Source of the DNA: Aquatica leii
Lineage: Eukaryota; Arthropoda; Insecta; Coleoptera; Lampyridae
Reading direction: 5' to 3'
Assembly (NCBI GenBank): GCA_035610365.1
Contig: CM069433.1
Location: 128,110,545 to 128,174,544 of the forward strand
DNA length: 64,000 nt
Under the pieces are notes generated by a model. That model searched no databases, was not told where the DNA came from, and saw only the letters and a program-made list of their open reading frames with translations. Below are positions 10,620-21,985 of this stretch, in pieces. Position 1 is the stretch's first letter, and each line of letters begins with the position of its first letter. The position numbers and the translations under genes were made by a program.

Positions 10620-11545
10620 AGAATTAATAATGTTTGGAAATGGTGAAAATGTAACAACAAAATATCACAAAGTGACGTTGTTCGTTTCTTTAACTACAAA
10701 TATCCCAACCCTTTAGTAGTTCAATTTGGTATTAGCAAAATTGTGAAAAAAGTTAGAAGAATATGGTAACGTTTGTGATGTTCAACGTTGCCAAAAAGCT
10801 TGATTTGTTATTAGAAATTAAAAATAATCCACTCCAATCAACAAAAAGCTTAAAGACAAACCACAACGTTTGTCGTCAAAATTTTTTAGATGTGTTAAGA
10901 AAAATACAAACTGACATCAGTTCAGGAACCAGGTGAAAATGATTGTGATCGTAGATTTGAATTTTATGAAGGGATTAATGTAAAAATTCGTATTCAACCA
11001 GATTTTCTGAACTATCAGATCTTTGATGATAAATCTACGTTTTCTTGCACATTGAAAACTGTACACACTGGGTCAATCTTCAGTGGATGCAAAAAATCCA
11101 TTCACAGCATCCACTAAAATTAAATGTTTACGCAAATTTTACTAGGGATCATGTTTTGGGTGTTTATTTTTTGAAGCCCCATTAAAAGGTGAGATGTATT
11201 TAGAGTTCCTTAGATACCAGCTCTAGCAATATTATTTCCAAACAACGAAGACTTAGATTTACCTAGTGTTAATGTGTAGTATCAACAAGATACTTAAAAG
11301 AAGTTTTTCCTAAGAGTTAGAAATAAAGAGGTGTTCCTGTGGAATGGCCGGTTAGACCGCCCGGCCTTACCCCACTTGATTTTTTATAGGGTGGTATTTA
11401 AAATCAGAGTATCAGACAAACCTTTTTAGAAGATCTTTAAACAAGAATAAGGTTAGCAGGTAGAAATATCGATCAAGAAATGAGAGATAATATTTTAGAA
11501 GAATTTCGTCTTCGACTATATTATTGTCAGGAACTAAATGGGTGA
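10620..11545 (+). pseudogene. Tc1/mariner-type (IS630) transposase relic
   Basis: Frames in order: an N-terminal helix-turn-helix segment (NYKYPNP-like words at about 10690, SISKIVKK and EEYGNVCD at about 10730-10790); then QEPGENDCDRRFEFYEGINV and PDFLNYQIFDDKSTFSC (10925-11050), the block ending in the first catalytic Asp (family: sDEa.F); EMYLEFLR and LPSVNV.YQQD (11190-11295), the second Asp; then GVPVEWPVRPPGLTPLDF (11331-11385). The family's third acidic residue sits in sPDLtPLDFF; here Asp is replaced by Gly. Stops and indels elsewhere confirm that it is dead. Inverted terminal repeats were not found. Confidence 0.75.
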
Positions 11546-13305
11546 AAATTTGAGCATTCGGTATAAAATTTCAACCGTTTATAAAATTTCGTGCTTTCAA
11601 TTTACAATTTTCAAGTTTACTTATTGTTGTTATTTTATTTCTTATTAACACACTATATAAATGAGCAACATTTTTATTAAAACTTTATTAGCAATTAATA
11701 TTCAGTTACCGACAAATATTAAAACACTTTTAAGTAACAATAGGGTAGATATTTTTAAGGTAATAACGGAATCTTGCATATCCAACATATTTTTTTTATA
11801 AAATAGTATAGTATTTAATATAAAAGTACTTGCTGAATGGACATTGTTTTCTATACATTTTTTTTAATCTAATAGGTCGATTGCGTTTTAAACCCAACAA
11901 TACAAAACATTAAAAACCAGAGACTAAAAACATTAAGAACTAGAAATTAACTGTATCCACTAAAAGTAAATTATTCGTCTTAAGAATCTTTATTTTTATA
12001 ATACTTTTTATTTTAATTTATGAATGTAGTTTTACACAACATTTCATCAATTTTAGTTTTGTTTAAATAAAAACATAAAAATTAACTACTTATTTTACAA
12101 TAAAAATAACATTCGTTTTTTATTATAGATGTTTTTTAAAACCTTGATTAATTTTAAAGTTGGTTTTTGGTAACAAAATTACAACATCGTTTACTATCTT
12201 TTATCATTTCACAAATTCGAATCGTAATTTTTTTACATTAAAAATATGCAAAATCAATACGTTCTAAAGTAAGAATAAGTAAAGTCGCAGGTGAAAAACG
12301 TAAAAATTGTGACAGTGAAATATTAAAATATTCAACGTCTTTGTGGAATCATCCAGAGCTAAAGAGTAGTTATAGATCCTTCAGCTTTAGACCTAGACTC
12401 GGAATGTATCTTTTGTACGTGAAAAACGAAATAACTTGTATTTCCGCAAAAAAATAGATGTCTCGGCAAAACGAAGACTTTTATTAATTTAATTTTCATA
12501 AAATATTTATAATAATAAAAGGACTTCATGCCTACAAAATTTAAAATCGCACACGTAAATTATTGATTGAAATAATTCAAAATGTAACATAGAATCATTA
12601 AAACTTGTATTTGCATTCAAACACAATAACTCATTTTCGCAAATCCTTTGATGTTTTGTGTTGTTCCTGTGGTGTATTTTAGCAGTCGTACAGTTAAATC
12701 AGAAGAAAAATAGACAGTATAACGTATTTGATTGTATTTTTTTAATAAATAATAAAATTTTGTATGTAAACTAAAAGTAATTTTTATATTTTAATAAGAA
12801 TATAAAAATATGTTTGCTAAACTTAATATAGTTAGTACGTTTACAGCTTTCAAACGATATTGAATTCCCTTAAAATTTATGTACGTCAAAATGATGGTAC
12901 TTCGGAAATATAAGATAATCACATTAAGTCTATATAAATTAATATTAATAATTAGTTTTAAACTACAGTTGCTCTATAATGATCAACTTTTTAAATTTAG
13001 CGCCATTCGGGAAAATAGCGTAAGTAGTAACACGGTCATTTTTTTTGGACTACTCTCGATATAATTCAACACAGTGTTTATGTGCATCGAACTGAAGTGA
13101 TCCGAATAAAGATGGCTTTGGTTTCATTATTTGTGTTATTTGAGACCAGTATTAAAAATTATGTTAAATAAAGAAACCTTCGCGTCGTCAGTTTTATCAA
13201 AAGTGTAATAAGTAATTCAAAATTCATAGTTGTTGATAAAATTGCGTTATGTCTATGGTGTAGAAATTTGCAGACATTGATTTATTGAACACAAAATTTA
13301 TTTTT
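11546..13305. other. AT-rich stretch, no gene seen
   Basis: No coding frame with recognisable content. The 31-bp motif at 12998-13028 is repeated in direct orientation at 14733-14763. Confidence 0.5.
12998..13028 (+). repeat. 31-bp direct repeat, copy 1
   Basis: TAGCGCCATTCGGGAAAATA followed by GCGTAAGTAGT. Copy 2 at 14733-14763 differs at about three positions. The pair brackets the hAT relic. Confidence 0.6.
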
Positions 13306-14640
13306 TTATTTACGTATTGGAGGGAAAATACATAAATTTAAAATAAACGTAAAATAATATAGCATAAAATATTGGTTATATGTACAAAGATATCCGACGT
13401 TTTTCAACTTACTCCACTTTCTAACTAAGTCAAGATTGTCGCCTATTTCTTTTTCCAAAGAAAGAAGAATAAGCGAATTTAATCGATGGTCGCCGATTCG
13501 CGTTCGTAAATGGTTTTTTACTAATTTTAGCTTGCTGAAACTTCTTTCACTAGAAGCAGATGACACAGGTAATGATAAAATATACTTAGTTGAATAGAAT
13601 TGCAGTTAGTTTTAATTATTTTTCAAGAAGCTTTAAACAGTGTATAATATTTCGAAAGAGTGCATGACTCAGCTCTTAGTTTTTCGATGAAAATCTCCAG
13701 TTCAGCTTTCATTGCATCTTTGTCCAAGTTTTTGTTTACTAAATTTACTACACCTGATATTAAATTGTCATCCATTTTTTCCTATAGATTTAATAGTGCT
13801 TTTAAAAGACGAATATGGCTAAGCTTTTGTTAAGATTGTACTTAAAAGGTTTTCTACAAAATGTGTCAAGTTATCTACACTTATTTTAAATTCTTTACGA
13901 TAAAAATTTTCAAAAGTAAAACGGATTTGTGTATCTCGCTTTCATCAAGACTCTTAGGAGTAACTCTGCGTCTATGATGTTTTTGAAAGTCACTTTGACA
14001 GTCAATATCGAACTTTGATGCAGTCTTGCATCCGGAATAGTACCAGTAATAATCGAAAAAAATTGAAATCCTTAATATTATTACATATATTTGAACGAAC
14101 CCAGTAAGTCCATGAAATCGTTTTGACTCTTTTCACCAAGATTGTTCGCATAATAGGTTCGCAGTGTCTAGAAACTAATTTGACAAATTGAAGTTTCCGG
14201 AAGTGTTATCTTGACCTCTAAATGCAAGTGTTTGTCTAGATAATGTGCGAGCAATATCAAAGAATATATTAAATTTATTTGGTTATATATCTTTCCTTTT
14301 TGCATCGAATAAGTTTCTCCCTTTCTCCTCTTTATCGAAAAGTTCGTCAACATGTTGTTTTGGAGCCACAAAGTTGCAATAATCTGTTAAGGCAGCCTTA
14401 TGAGCATAAGAGAAGAAGTATTCTGTTAATTTTCCTTTTTTAGAAGTACCCCGACTTTTGAAATAAAAAACACTATACTCTAAATAGGGATATTCTATAT
14501 ACCAGCGACTTAAAAAATTGTTCTGTTTCTTTTCCACTGTGCTTGGATTTTTTGTCAATGCGACAATAAGTTTATACTGAGTTAGAATCGCTTTATGTTT
14601 GCTAGTCACAATAAGTTTGTAATCGGCTACAATAGGTTTG
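13306..14640 (-). pseudogene. hAT transposase relic, ZMYM1/TTF-finger type
   Basis: Reading leftwards on the minus strand: 14609-14283 has LSRWYIEYPYLEYSVFYF (family: WyktfPWLEYS...daafC), then KAALTDYCNF and H.DE words; 14060-13940 reads CQSDFQKHHRRRVTPKSL (family: cR.dF.khhRRR..p.r.de); 13566-13306 has SSASSERSFSKLKLVKNHLR and RLNSLILLSLE, the hAT dimerisation motif (vasnERsFSkLKliKtyLRstm...RLn.L.lls). The order N to C is right and the total is close to two thirds of a full protein. The central DDE part between 13900 and 13620 is riddled with stops. Not functional. Confidence 0.75.
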
Positions 14641-14732
14641 TTTATTAATTACAATAGCTATGTTTAAATTTTCAATATGTGGCGAATAAGTTTAAATTAA
14701 CAAAATCAGAAACAGTCGAGTTTTTTTAGATG

Positions 14733-14763
14733 TAGCGTCATTCGGGGAAATAGCGTAAGTGGT
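14733..14763 (+). repeat. 31-bp direct repeat, copy 2
   Basis: TAGCGTCATTCGGGGAAATA followed by GCGTAAGTGGT, the partner of 12998-13028. It lies about 90 bases outside the N-terminal end of the hAT relic. Confidence 0.6.
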
Positions 14764-15039
14764 GAAATAAAATTTGTACACAAAATGTACTGCATAAATA
14801 GTAATATAATGAGTATTATTAGCTTTTATTGATAATTTATGTATTGCCTACGTTTAAATACATACATAACAAGCTAAATAAATTAAATTTTGTTGTTAGT
14901 GTTACGACTAGAACCATATAAAAACTCTTGAAGTTCACTAGTGTTATTAGTGAAAAAGAAATAAAGAAAAATTCAATTATTTTTATAGCTGTAATTCGGT
15001 TACAAAAAGGAGATGGATACCTTTTGCCAAAACTTGGTT

Positions 15040-15048
15040 GAATTTGTT
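15040..15048 (+). repeat. 9-bp target-site duplication, left copy
   Basis: GAATTTGTT immediately before the foldback element; an identical copy is at 16557-16565. Confidence 0.75.
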
Positions 15049-15164
15049 GGGAATGGGACGTTTTGGCACCGCCGTTTTGGCGCTAAGACTTTTTGGCGCG
15101 GGGATGTTTTGGCACATGGACGTTTTGGCGCCAGGACGTTTTGGCGCTAGGATATTTTGGCGCC
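15049..15164 (+). repeat. Left inverted arm of the foldback element
   Basis: About seven 14-16 bp units, each with GTTTTGGC or a one-base variant, ending in GGCGCC. Confidence 0.85.
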
Positions 15165-16412
15165 ACTACGCAAATTGTTTTGGCCCTTTTATGTTTTCGC
15201 GTTAACTTTGTTACGTTTATCGGATGTTAATTATGTATTAAATTTTAATTTTATAAACAAAGATACAAAATGCTTAATTTATGTGTTTATCAGAAAGAAA
15301 TTTGTGTGTAAAACTTGTATTTGTTGCGGATTACTTTTTTATATAGTTTATAAACTTACTATAATTTGCGAATACTTTTTATTTCAATCTCAATTGGCGA
15401 TACTTTGCAAGATCGGCTTGACACAAATTAGTTCCGTTATTGTATCCTTACCACATAAAATGATCAATATAAATGTTTTGCGAGTAACTGCCCATCACGG
15501 CAAAATTCAAGAAATTTATTTGTTCCTATTAAATTTTCATTAAGATTCTAATACTTAGATTTTTTTTTATTTCGATAATGATTCGAATACAGAACTTGTT
15601 TTGCGTTAGCGAAATCATGTTTTTTAAATAAAATAAACTTGAAATGGTTTGAAAAAGTAATTAAACATAAAAAGGTTACAAATTACAAAAATTTAAGTTT
15701 CAAATACGGGATTACAGTGATAATACTTTAACAATACTTACACCTAGTACATAAATACGGTGTGTCCGGATTGCGCCGCGCCGATGGTCAGTATTCAGCG
15801 TTAATCCTAGGACCGGATTGCGCAACAGTTACATTTTGGCACACGGATACGCATGAATGAGTTTAACCGACTTTTTGCAGGTAAAACTACATATTTGATT
15901 TTCTTTTGAATACGAATAAAAAATATGACAACCCTTACCACTCTAAGTAGTACTTATGTGCATTTGATAAGTACCTATGATTTAATGAACCATAATAATA
16001 TAAATCTTAAAATTACGCAATTAAGCATCAGCTAGACACATATTAGAATCAATTAAATTGAAATATTTATTTACCATTATATTCAGAAGTGATTTATCAT
16101 TTGCATTTACTTTTTGCTTAAACTACATAAAAGCTAACATTATGAATATTGAAAAAGGCGGTTTCTATAATCTAACAAACTAATCCAATGTTTAGAAAGT
16201 GATAGAAAAATCTCCTATTCATTAAAGACTTTGTAAGTGTACCGACATAAGTGTTGTACTAAATGTAGACATGTATAAAAATATGAGTATTGATTGTTTG
16301 TATTTTGTTAAAAGATGTTCGTATTATTTCAAAAAGTGATTTGCCTGTGCTTAACCTTATTGTAATGTACTCGAAAATAAAAATGTACAAAATTTATTTA
16401 TGGGAACAGGTC

Positions 16413-16556
16413 GGCGCCAAGACATCCATGCGCCAAAACGTCCTTGCGCCAAAACATCCATGTGCCAAAACATCTCCGCGCCAAAAAGTCTTAGCGCCAA
16501 AACGGCGGCGCCCAAACGGCGGTGCCAAAACGGCGGCGCCAAAACGTCCTAGACCC
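16413..16556 (-). repeat. Right inverted arm of the foldback element
   Basis: About nine units in the reverse complement orientation to the left arm. Apparent open frames over this block on both strands are only translations of the repeat. Confidence 0.85.
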
Positions 16557-16565
16557 GAATTTGTT
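16557..16565 (+). repeat. 9-bp target-site duplication, right copy
   Basis: GAATTTGTT immediately after the right arm, identical to 15040-15048. Confidence 0.75.
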
Positions 16566-16615
16566 ACATGCAAAAGATGCTAAAACGAAATGCCTTGGAT
16601 TGGTAACATAAACCA

Positions 16616-17330
16616 ATGAATTTCCGGTACTCGGTGGTAAAGGGCTGGGTTTTATTAAGGATTGCTCATCTTGATCAAAAGTCACTTAGCCTAATAAGTG
16701 ATATAATAGGAAACCCTCCTACGCAAGCTAAATATGAATCTTTGCGTAATGCTCTAATTTCAAGACTTACCGAGTCAGAAAATAGTAAATTGCAGAAATT
16801 GCTTCGCGATCTCGAACTAAGAGACAGAACACCCAGCCAGTTACTTCGTAAAATAAAATCTTTGTCAGGAAAACTATGGCTCTAAAAACTTCAACAGGTA
16901 CAAAACAATTTAACGATTTCCTCAAAATCTTTCGAAAATCTTGCTAGCATGGCCGACAAAATATTAGAAACGTATGTAGATAGTAATAACATTTCAGAAA
17001 CTGCCGGTCATCCAGAGGCTTCTTTCTCCATTCCTACTAATCAAACAAATGCACCACCAGCTTGGGAACAAAAACTTGACGAGTTACGACGTGACATGCT
17101 ACACGAATTTAATAAAAGTAGCGCTCACAATTTCAAGCATAGACGTAGAGACAGGTCCCAAAGTAGAAACCGTTTTTCTTCGAAAAAGCTTCGTGGAGAT
17201 GGCGTTTGTTACTACCATCGGCATTTCGCCGACAAAGCAAAAAATCCACCAAGCCCTGTTCATACTCAGATGCTTCGGAAAACTAGTAGCCCGTCCACAC
17301 GTGGCGGAATGTGGTGGGCCATCTAATAGC
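16616..17330 (+). pseudogene. Gypsy gag remnant
   Basis: Two overlapping broken frames. The first contains HLDQKSLSLISDIIGNPP and ALISRLTESENSKLQKLL with RDRTPSQLLRKIKSL, the capsid-type gag segment shared by many insect gypsy elements. It is followed by MADKILE and a proline-rich tail with a basic stretch (HRRRDRSQSRNR) but no intact zinc knuckle. Confidence 0.75.
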
Positions 17331-17684
17331 CGCCTATATGTCTATGACCAAGTTATCAAAAAACATTATCTCATAGACATCGGCGCCGACGTTTCCGTCA
17401 TACCAGTTAGCTCTATTCAGAAATCGCATTCTCCCACGAGCACTTTTCTGTACGTCGCCAATCATTCTCAACTTCGTACATACGGCACTAAAACACTTCG
17501 CCTCGAATTAGGTCTAAGACATAGTCTAATACGGAAATTCATTTTAGCAGACGTCACTAAGCCTATATTGGGAGCAGATTTTCTCAGAAATTATGGCATA
17601 ACCCTAGACCTTAAACACAAACCAATTTCAGATCCGTTACGGCAGTCACCACTATTTCAGACACCATGGACAGCGACATTATAG
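17320..17684 (+). pseudogene. Gypsy aspartic protease remnant
   Basis: SRLYVYDQVIKKHYLIDIGADVSVIP is visible in the frame ending at 17684 (active site at about 17375). The normal D-T-G triad reads D-I-G, so the enzyme is dead by its catalytic motif alone. ILGADFLRNYGITLDLKH near the C-terminus is the usual end of this protease domain. Confidence 0.8.
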
Positions 17685-17749
17685 AACTTATCAACGAGTT
17701 CAAAGCTATCACGGTCGAGCAGAATTTTTATCTCACAAAACTCAAGCAT

Positions 17750-18330
17750 TAAGTTACCCATGTTATGTTATGTTAACTACAGGTCAACCGATAGCCCCAA
17801 AAACTCGTCGACTTTCTCCAGATAAGTTGGAAATCGCTCGAAAAGAATAATGTTAGCACAAGGTCTATGTAAACCATCAGATAGTCAATGGTCAAGCCCA
17901 GTCCACCTAGTTCAAAAAAAGAATGGTCAATGGCGACCATGCGTTGACTACCGCGGTCTAAACTCTGTTACTCTTCCAGACAGATAACCTTTACCCCTCC
18001 TGCAGGATTTCACCTATCAGCTACACGATTGCCAAGTATTTTCTACCCTTGATCCACATACATCCACACCCTTCGGGTTGTTCGAGTTTACGCGAATGAC
18101 ATTCGGGCTTAGAAACGCAGCCCAGTCGTTTCAACGGTTCATCCATTCGTTTTTACGCGGCCTAGATTTTTGCTTTTGCTACCTAGACGACATTCTTTTT
18201 GCATTTCGGAACGATGACAAACACACCTTCGACAAGTTTTCGAACGTTTGCAAGAACACGATCTTGTCATCAACGTTGATAAATGTGTCTTCGCAAGAAA
18301 CGAAGTCCAAACAATATTAAAGTTAAACAT
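17750..18330 (+). pseudogene. Gypsy reverse transcriptase remnant
   Basis: TGQPIAPKTRRLSPDKLEIA, SSPVHLVQKKNGQWRPCVDY and RGLNSVTLPD (17780-17990) then STLD (about 18050), where roughly 18 residues of the palm are deleted before TPFGLFEFTRMTFGLRNA. The catalytic YLDD is intact (18180-18191). Stops occur at about 17848 and 17986. Confidence 0.85.
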
Positions 18331-18359
18331 CCCTGAAACAATAAAATAACTTCTTGGAA

Positions 18360-18900
18360 TTTTGAATTTTTATCGCAAATTTTTTCCGCACGCAGCAAGT
18401 CATCAAATTATTTTGAACGATTTTTTAAAAGGATCAAAAAGAAATGACAAACGCAAGATTCAATGGACAGATGAATCACTGAAGGCGTTTGAGTCTGCAA
18501 CGCCCTTAACGTATCCGGCACCAATTGCGAATTTGGCACTTATGGTAGACGCGTCGGATAACGCCGTTGGAGGAGTAATGCAACAAAAACGGGACGAGAA
18601 CTGGGAACCCCTTAGATTCTTTTCTTTGAAACTAAACGAAACGCAACAGCGTTACAACGCTTATGATAGGGAATTACTGGCTGCATGCCTCGGAGTAAGC
18701 TATTTCCGTCATTGGTTGGAAAGCCGAGAGTTAACGTTATATACTAACCATAAACCATTGACGTTTGCTTATAAACAGAAATCCGATAAGGCATCGCCCC
18801 GACCATTACGTCAATTAGACTACATATTCCAATTCACTGTCGATATTCAACACATATAAGGATAACGTGGTCGCTGACGCACTTTCTCGTGTCGACTAGG
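18360..18900 (+). pseudogene. Gypsy RT connection and RNase H remnant
   Basis: NFYRKFFPHAASHQ starts the connection. RNase H shows LMVDASDNAVGGV (first Asp), YNAYDRELLAACLGV (Glu) and LTLYTNHKPLTFAY, in which the usual second Asp position (yTDHkPL) reads Asn. A stop lies at about 18857, just before DALS-like sequence. Confidence 0.85.
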
Positions 18901-18923
18901 TAATTAAAGAAATAGATTTTGAA

Positions 18924-19990
18924 ATGCTAGCAGACGCACAAGAGGAGGATGAAGAATTCCAAAATATTCTGAAAACTAGCACCACACTCAAATTCGAAAA
19001 ATTCCCCGTATTTGGTACAAACAAACAATTGTATTGCGATGTATCAACGGGAACCCAAAGACCATATATTCCCAAACCTTATCGAAATGCAGTGTTTGAA
19101 TCAATTCATAATTTAGCGCATTCGGGGAATTCGATCTTCAGTAAAAACAATCACCAAACAATTCGTTTGGCCTGCGATAAAAACGACGTTCGTAAATTGA
19201 CAAAAGGGTGCATACTGTGTAAAAAATCAAAAATAACACGGCACGTAAAAAGTCATTTCCGCCTACCACACACAGGTTCGATAAACTTTACGTTGATATC
19301 ATAGGTCCCCTTCCATTGTCCCAAAAGACCCAGCGATACTGTGACCCCAAACATCCACGCAGAAACAGTAGCCCAGGGTCCATGCAATGCTAAAAGGATG
19401 ACTATCCCGATTTGGCGTACTGTCATTGTCACAGACTAAGGTCGACAATTCGACTACCAACTTTTCACAGAACTTTCCAAACTCGTTGGCTTTAAGCGGA
19501 AACGCAGTTCGTCATACCATCCGCAAGCAAACGATTTCATCGAACGTTAGCACAGAATTCTTAAAACCGCGATTACTTGTCACGAAACACAAAATTGGAT
19601 CCTTGTGCTTCCACTAATATTATTGGGGCTGCGAACAGCATTTCGGGAAGACCTTAATACCGCATTTGCCGAACTGGTATACGGAACCACCTTGCTATTA
19701 CCGGGTACCTTTGTAGCCAACCACATAAAGAATAATACCTTACAAAACGACTTCCCCAAGCAACTACAAATTCATTTTAATAAGGCTCGCCCCACACCAT
19801 CCACACGGCACAGTACAGAATCACCCTTATTTTCAAAGACCTATCAACATGTTCACATGTTCTCGAGAAAAACGACACAGTTCGTACACCATTACAACCT
19901 CCGTACGAAGGTCCCTTACAGGTAATTAAACGGACTGATACATACATCACAGTTTCAATCAAAACAAAACCTACTAACATCTCAATCGTT
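18924..19990 (+). pseudogene. Gypsy integrase remnant
   Basis: The HHCC finger is partly visible (FESIHNLAHSGN, then CILCKKSKITRH). VDIIGPLPLS marks the start of the catalytic core at about 19290. The central core carries deletions and frameshifts. The C-terminal part reads LPLILLGLRTAF, AELVYGTTLLLPG (19605-19700) and ends with VIKRTDTYITVS near 19940. Confidence 0.8.
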
Positions 19991-20195
19991 AGATTGAAAC
20001 CTTTTTTTAGTCAAAAAGGCAATACCGCATGTCAAGTTCAACCACGCCATAAAACCTCACACAGCCCAGTATTTTCTCTGATTGTAAAAAAGGCTGTCAA
20101 GTTTAATACATTTTTAACGTACAAAACTAACCTAGGTCGCGAAATTAGAGCGCCGCGAAGATATACAGATTAAACGTTCACTGGTAGGGGAGTAA

Positions 20196-20453
20196 TGTGG
20201 CAGCATTATTATTAGGTTTAAGTTAGAGTAAATCAAGCAAGCCGACAACACAGACGTAAAAACACAAAAAGTGGCAACACTTAAAAAAGAAAAATAACAA
20301 TATGGCGCTAACTGTCAATTCAATCAATGTTAAGACCGGCAGCAAGCTAACTTAGGGAGAAAGAAGACAGATAGAAATTTTACCTTAACACCAAAAAATA
20401 GAACCGGTGGCTATTTGCTAAATTTTAAATTGCTTTAAATCGTTGTTGCCACA
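20196..20453 (+). repeat. 3' LTR of the gypsy relic
   Basis: Starts TGTGGCAGC after a purine-rich GTAGGGGAG and ends GTTGCCACA. The 7-bp inverted ends TGTGGCA/TGCCACA and TG...CA limits support a 258-bp LTR. There is no matching 5' copy in the window. Confidence 0.65.
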
Positions 20454-21985
20454 TATAATGACCATTGTTAAGATCGTCAAGGATGTTTTTTTTTCTTTAA
20501 AGAAATGCGAATAACAAAAAGCATTCCTAAATCTTTAATTTTTAGTATCAAAAGCTAAAAACTTCTAAATGTCTTTTGATTGAAAAACATGGAAGTGCAG
20601 ACTGCAGACAAACAGAACACTATTTTTATTATATGTTAACAGTTATTACACCAATTCACAAATGACTAAAACAAATCTTTTAATCTTGATTCATTTTGTG
20701 AAGACCACTTTATAGTCTTGTTTAATTTGCATTTGATAAGATGTATCAAAAATAATGCTTAGCGCAACTTTCTGACTGTTGTAACCAGTCAGGATAATTT
20801 TCTTTAATTTTAGATACACGGATATTTAATAAAATTTCTTGAAAATTATGACTAACCGAATTATTACTAAAGTATATCTTAAACAATGTTATGTTAAAAG
20901 TGCTTTGGTATGATATTTGCACCCTATAAGATTTATTCCCGGAACGCCCACTTCCCGCTACAGAGGGGGGAATGCCTGTCAATTGGTGAATTTTCGTTCT
21001 GTGTGGTTCGCTTCATACATGTTCTAAGTAAGTGCCCAGCGAATTCACACTCATCCATGGTATACATAAATAGGTGTAGTATTTTTGTTGCTTTTTAAAA
21101 ACTTTCCTTTCTCCGTGCTATTGTAATTTATTTTAATTTTCTCGTATTGTCATTAACGGTTTCTGGATAACCACATGTCGTTCCATTAAGATGGAGATAT
21201 CATATTGGGGAAATTCCCATGATGGGAGTAAACTCGGCACATTCGTTTCTTTTTTAGTAATCGTATGAATCGAATGAGATTTATTTGTGATAACATTGTA
21301 TGTACGTCTTTGTTGAAGGTGCTGCTAGCTAGTTGCATGCTTCGAAAGAAAACTAAATTGTACGTATTATATTTTCTACTTTAATTTGTTGCATCTTTGT
21401 TTTCAGTCTATTGCTCGTACGACTGAACGTATATATCAGGTTGTTGTCACAATTAACTATAACACTTTTTTTGTGTGTAGCACATTATTAGACGGTCCGC
21501 TCTGGTTCTCTGAATCATCGAGACGATATTTGTGTTATAATTTACAAGTGTAAATTTATTTTTTTTATCATTTTGTCATTTATTCTCTTACAGTTTTGGA
21601 TAGATTTAAACGGATTCTACTACACCAATCGTTCACCGTTTTGGCGCCTTTTTAACTTGTTTTATAATTCAGCACACCAAAACTTACGACCCAATCACCG
21701 AATCAAACTGATTTAGTCGTTGTCGTTCCAGTTACGAGATAATTTTTGTAACAATAACCTTAAAAATAATTTAGAATTACGATAACACTTTCTGAAGGAA
21801 TCATTAAATATGTAATGGTGTTTTCGGAATAATCTTTTTGTATCTTTGTTTTGTAATGGCACATCTGAACTTAATTTTTACAATCGTCACAATTAAATTT
21901 TTTTAATGTCTTGCTTATAATGTATCCGGCTAATTATACCGTTGCACATCTTTCTAAATAATTGAATTAGTCTTCATTATTTGTA
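20454..21985. other. No gene recognised
   Basis: 20900-21080 is slightly GC-richer with short open frames on both strands that match nothing I know. One isolated CACCGTTTTGGCGCC (about 21630) resembles a unit of the foldback arms. Confidence 0.45.

Larger units (their letters stand above)
15049..16556. mobile_element. Foldback transposon with short-repeat terminal arms
   Basis: Left arm 15049-15164 is about seven tandem units of the type GGACGTTTTGGCGCC with variants (ggcac, ggcgctaaga). Right arm 16413-16556 is about nine units in inverted orientation. The variants come in the same order in both arms (for example ggcgctaaga-ctttttggcgcg, then ggcacatgga), so the arms are true inverted copies, with two extra units at the outer end of the right arm. 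Both ends begin GGG. The 1.25-kb interior is AT-rich. It contains an unrecognised 128-codon frame (15157-15543) and no transposase motifs, so the element would need a transposase in trans. The 9-bp duplication and arms made of short tandem repeats are hallmarks of Drosophila FB elements (Mutator-like); membership in that group is inference. Confidence 0.8.
16600..20453 (+). mobile_element. Ty3/gypsy retrotransposon relic, 5'-truncated, with 3' LTR
   Basis: Gag, protease, RT, RNase H and integrase pieces follow in canonical order on the plus strand, ending in a polypurine-like GTAGGGGAG and an LTR. No 5' LTR is found: coding similarity starts about 50 bases after the foldback element's duplication, so the left end is lost. 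Many stops, frameshifts and deletions make it an old copy. Confidence 0.85.

Noticed and set aside
15049..15164. Regularly repeated unit resembling a CRISPR array
   Set aside because: Units are contiguous 14-16 bp with no unique spacers, and a mirrored array closes the element at the other end. It is a transposon arm.
15157..15543. 128-codon frame inside the foldback element as a transposase
   Set aside because: It starts in the arm repeat, has no catalytic or DNA-binding motif I recognise, and has the composition expected of AT-rich non-coding DNA.
16290..16685. Open frames on both strands rich in Ala, Pro, Lys and Arg
   Set aside because: They translate the right arm of the foldback element (tandem GGCGCCAAAAC units) and its flank. 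The periodic composition comes from the DNA repeat, not from a protein.
19110..19140. Third copy of the TAGCG...ATTCGGGGAA motif found at 12998 and 14733
   Set aside because: It lies in gypsy integrase coding sequence (NLAHSGN), and only a short part matches; coincidence is the simpler reading.
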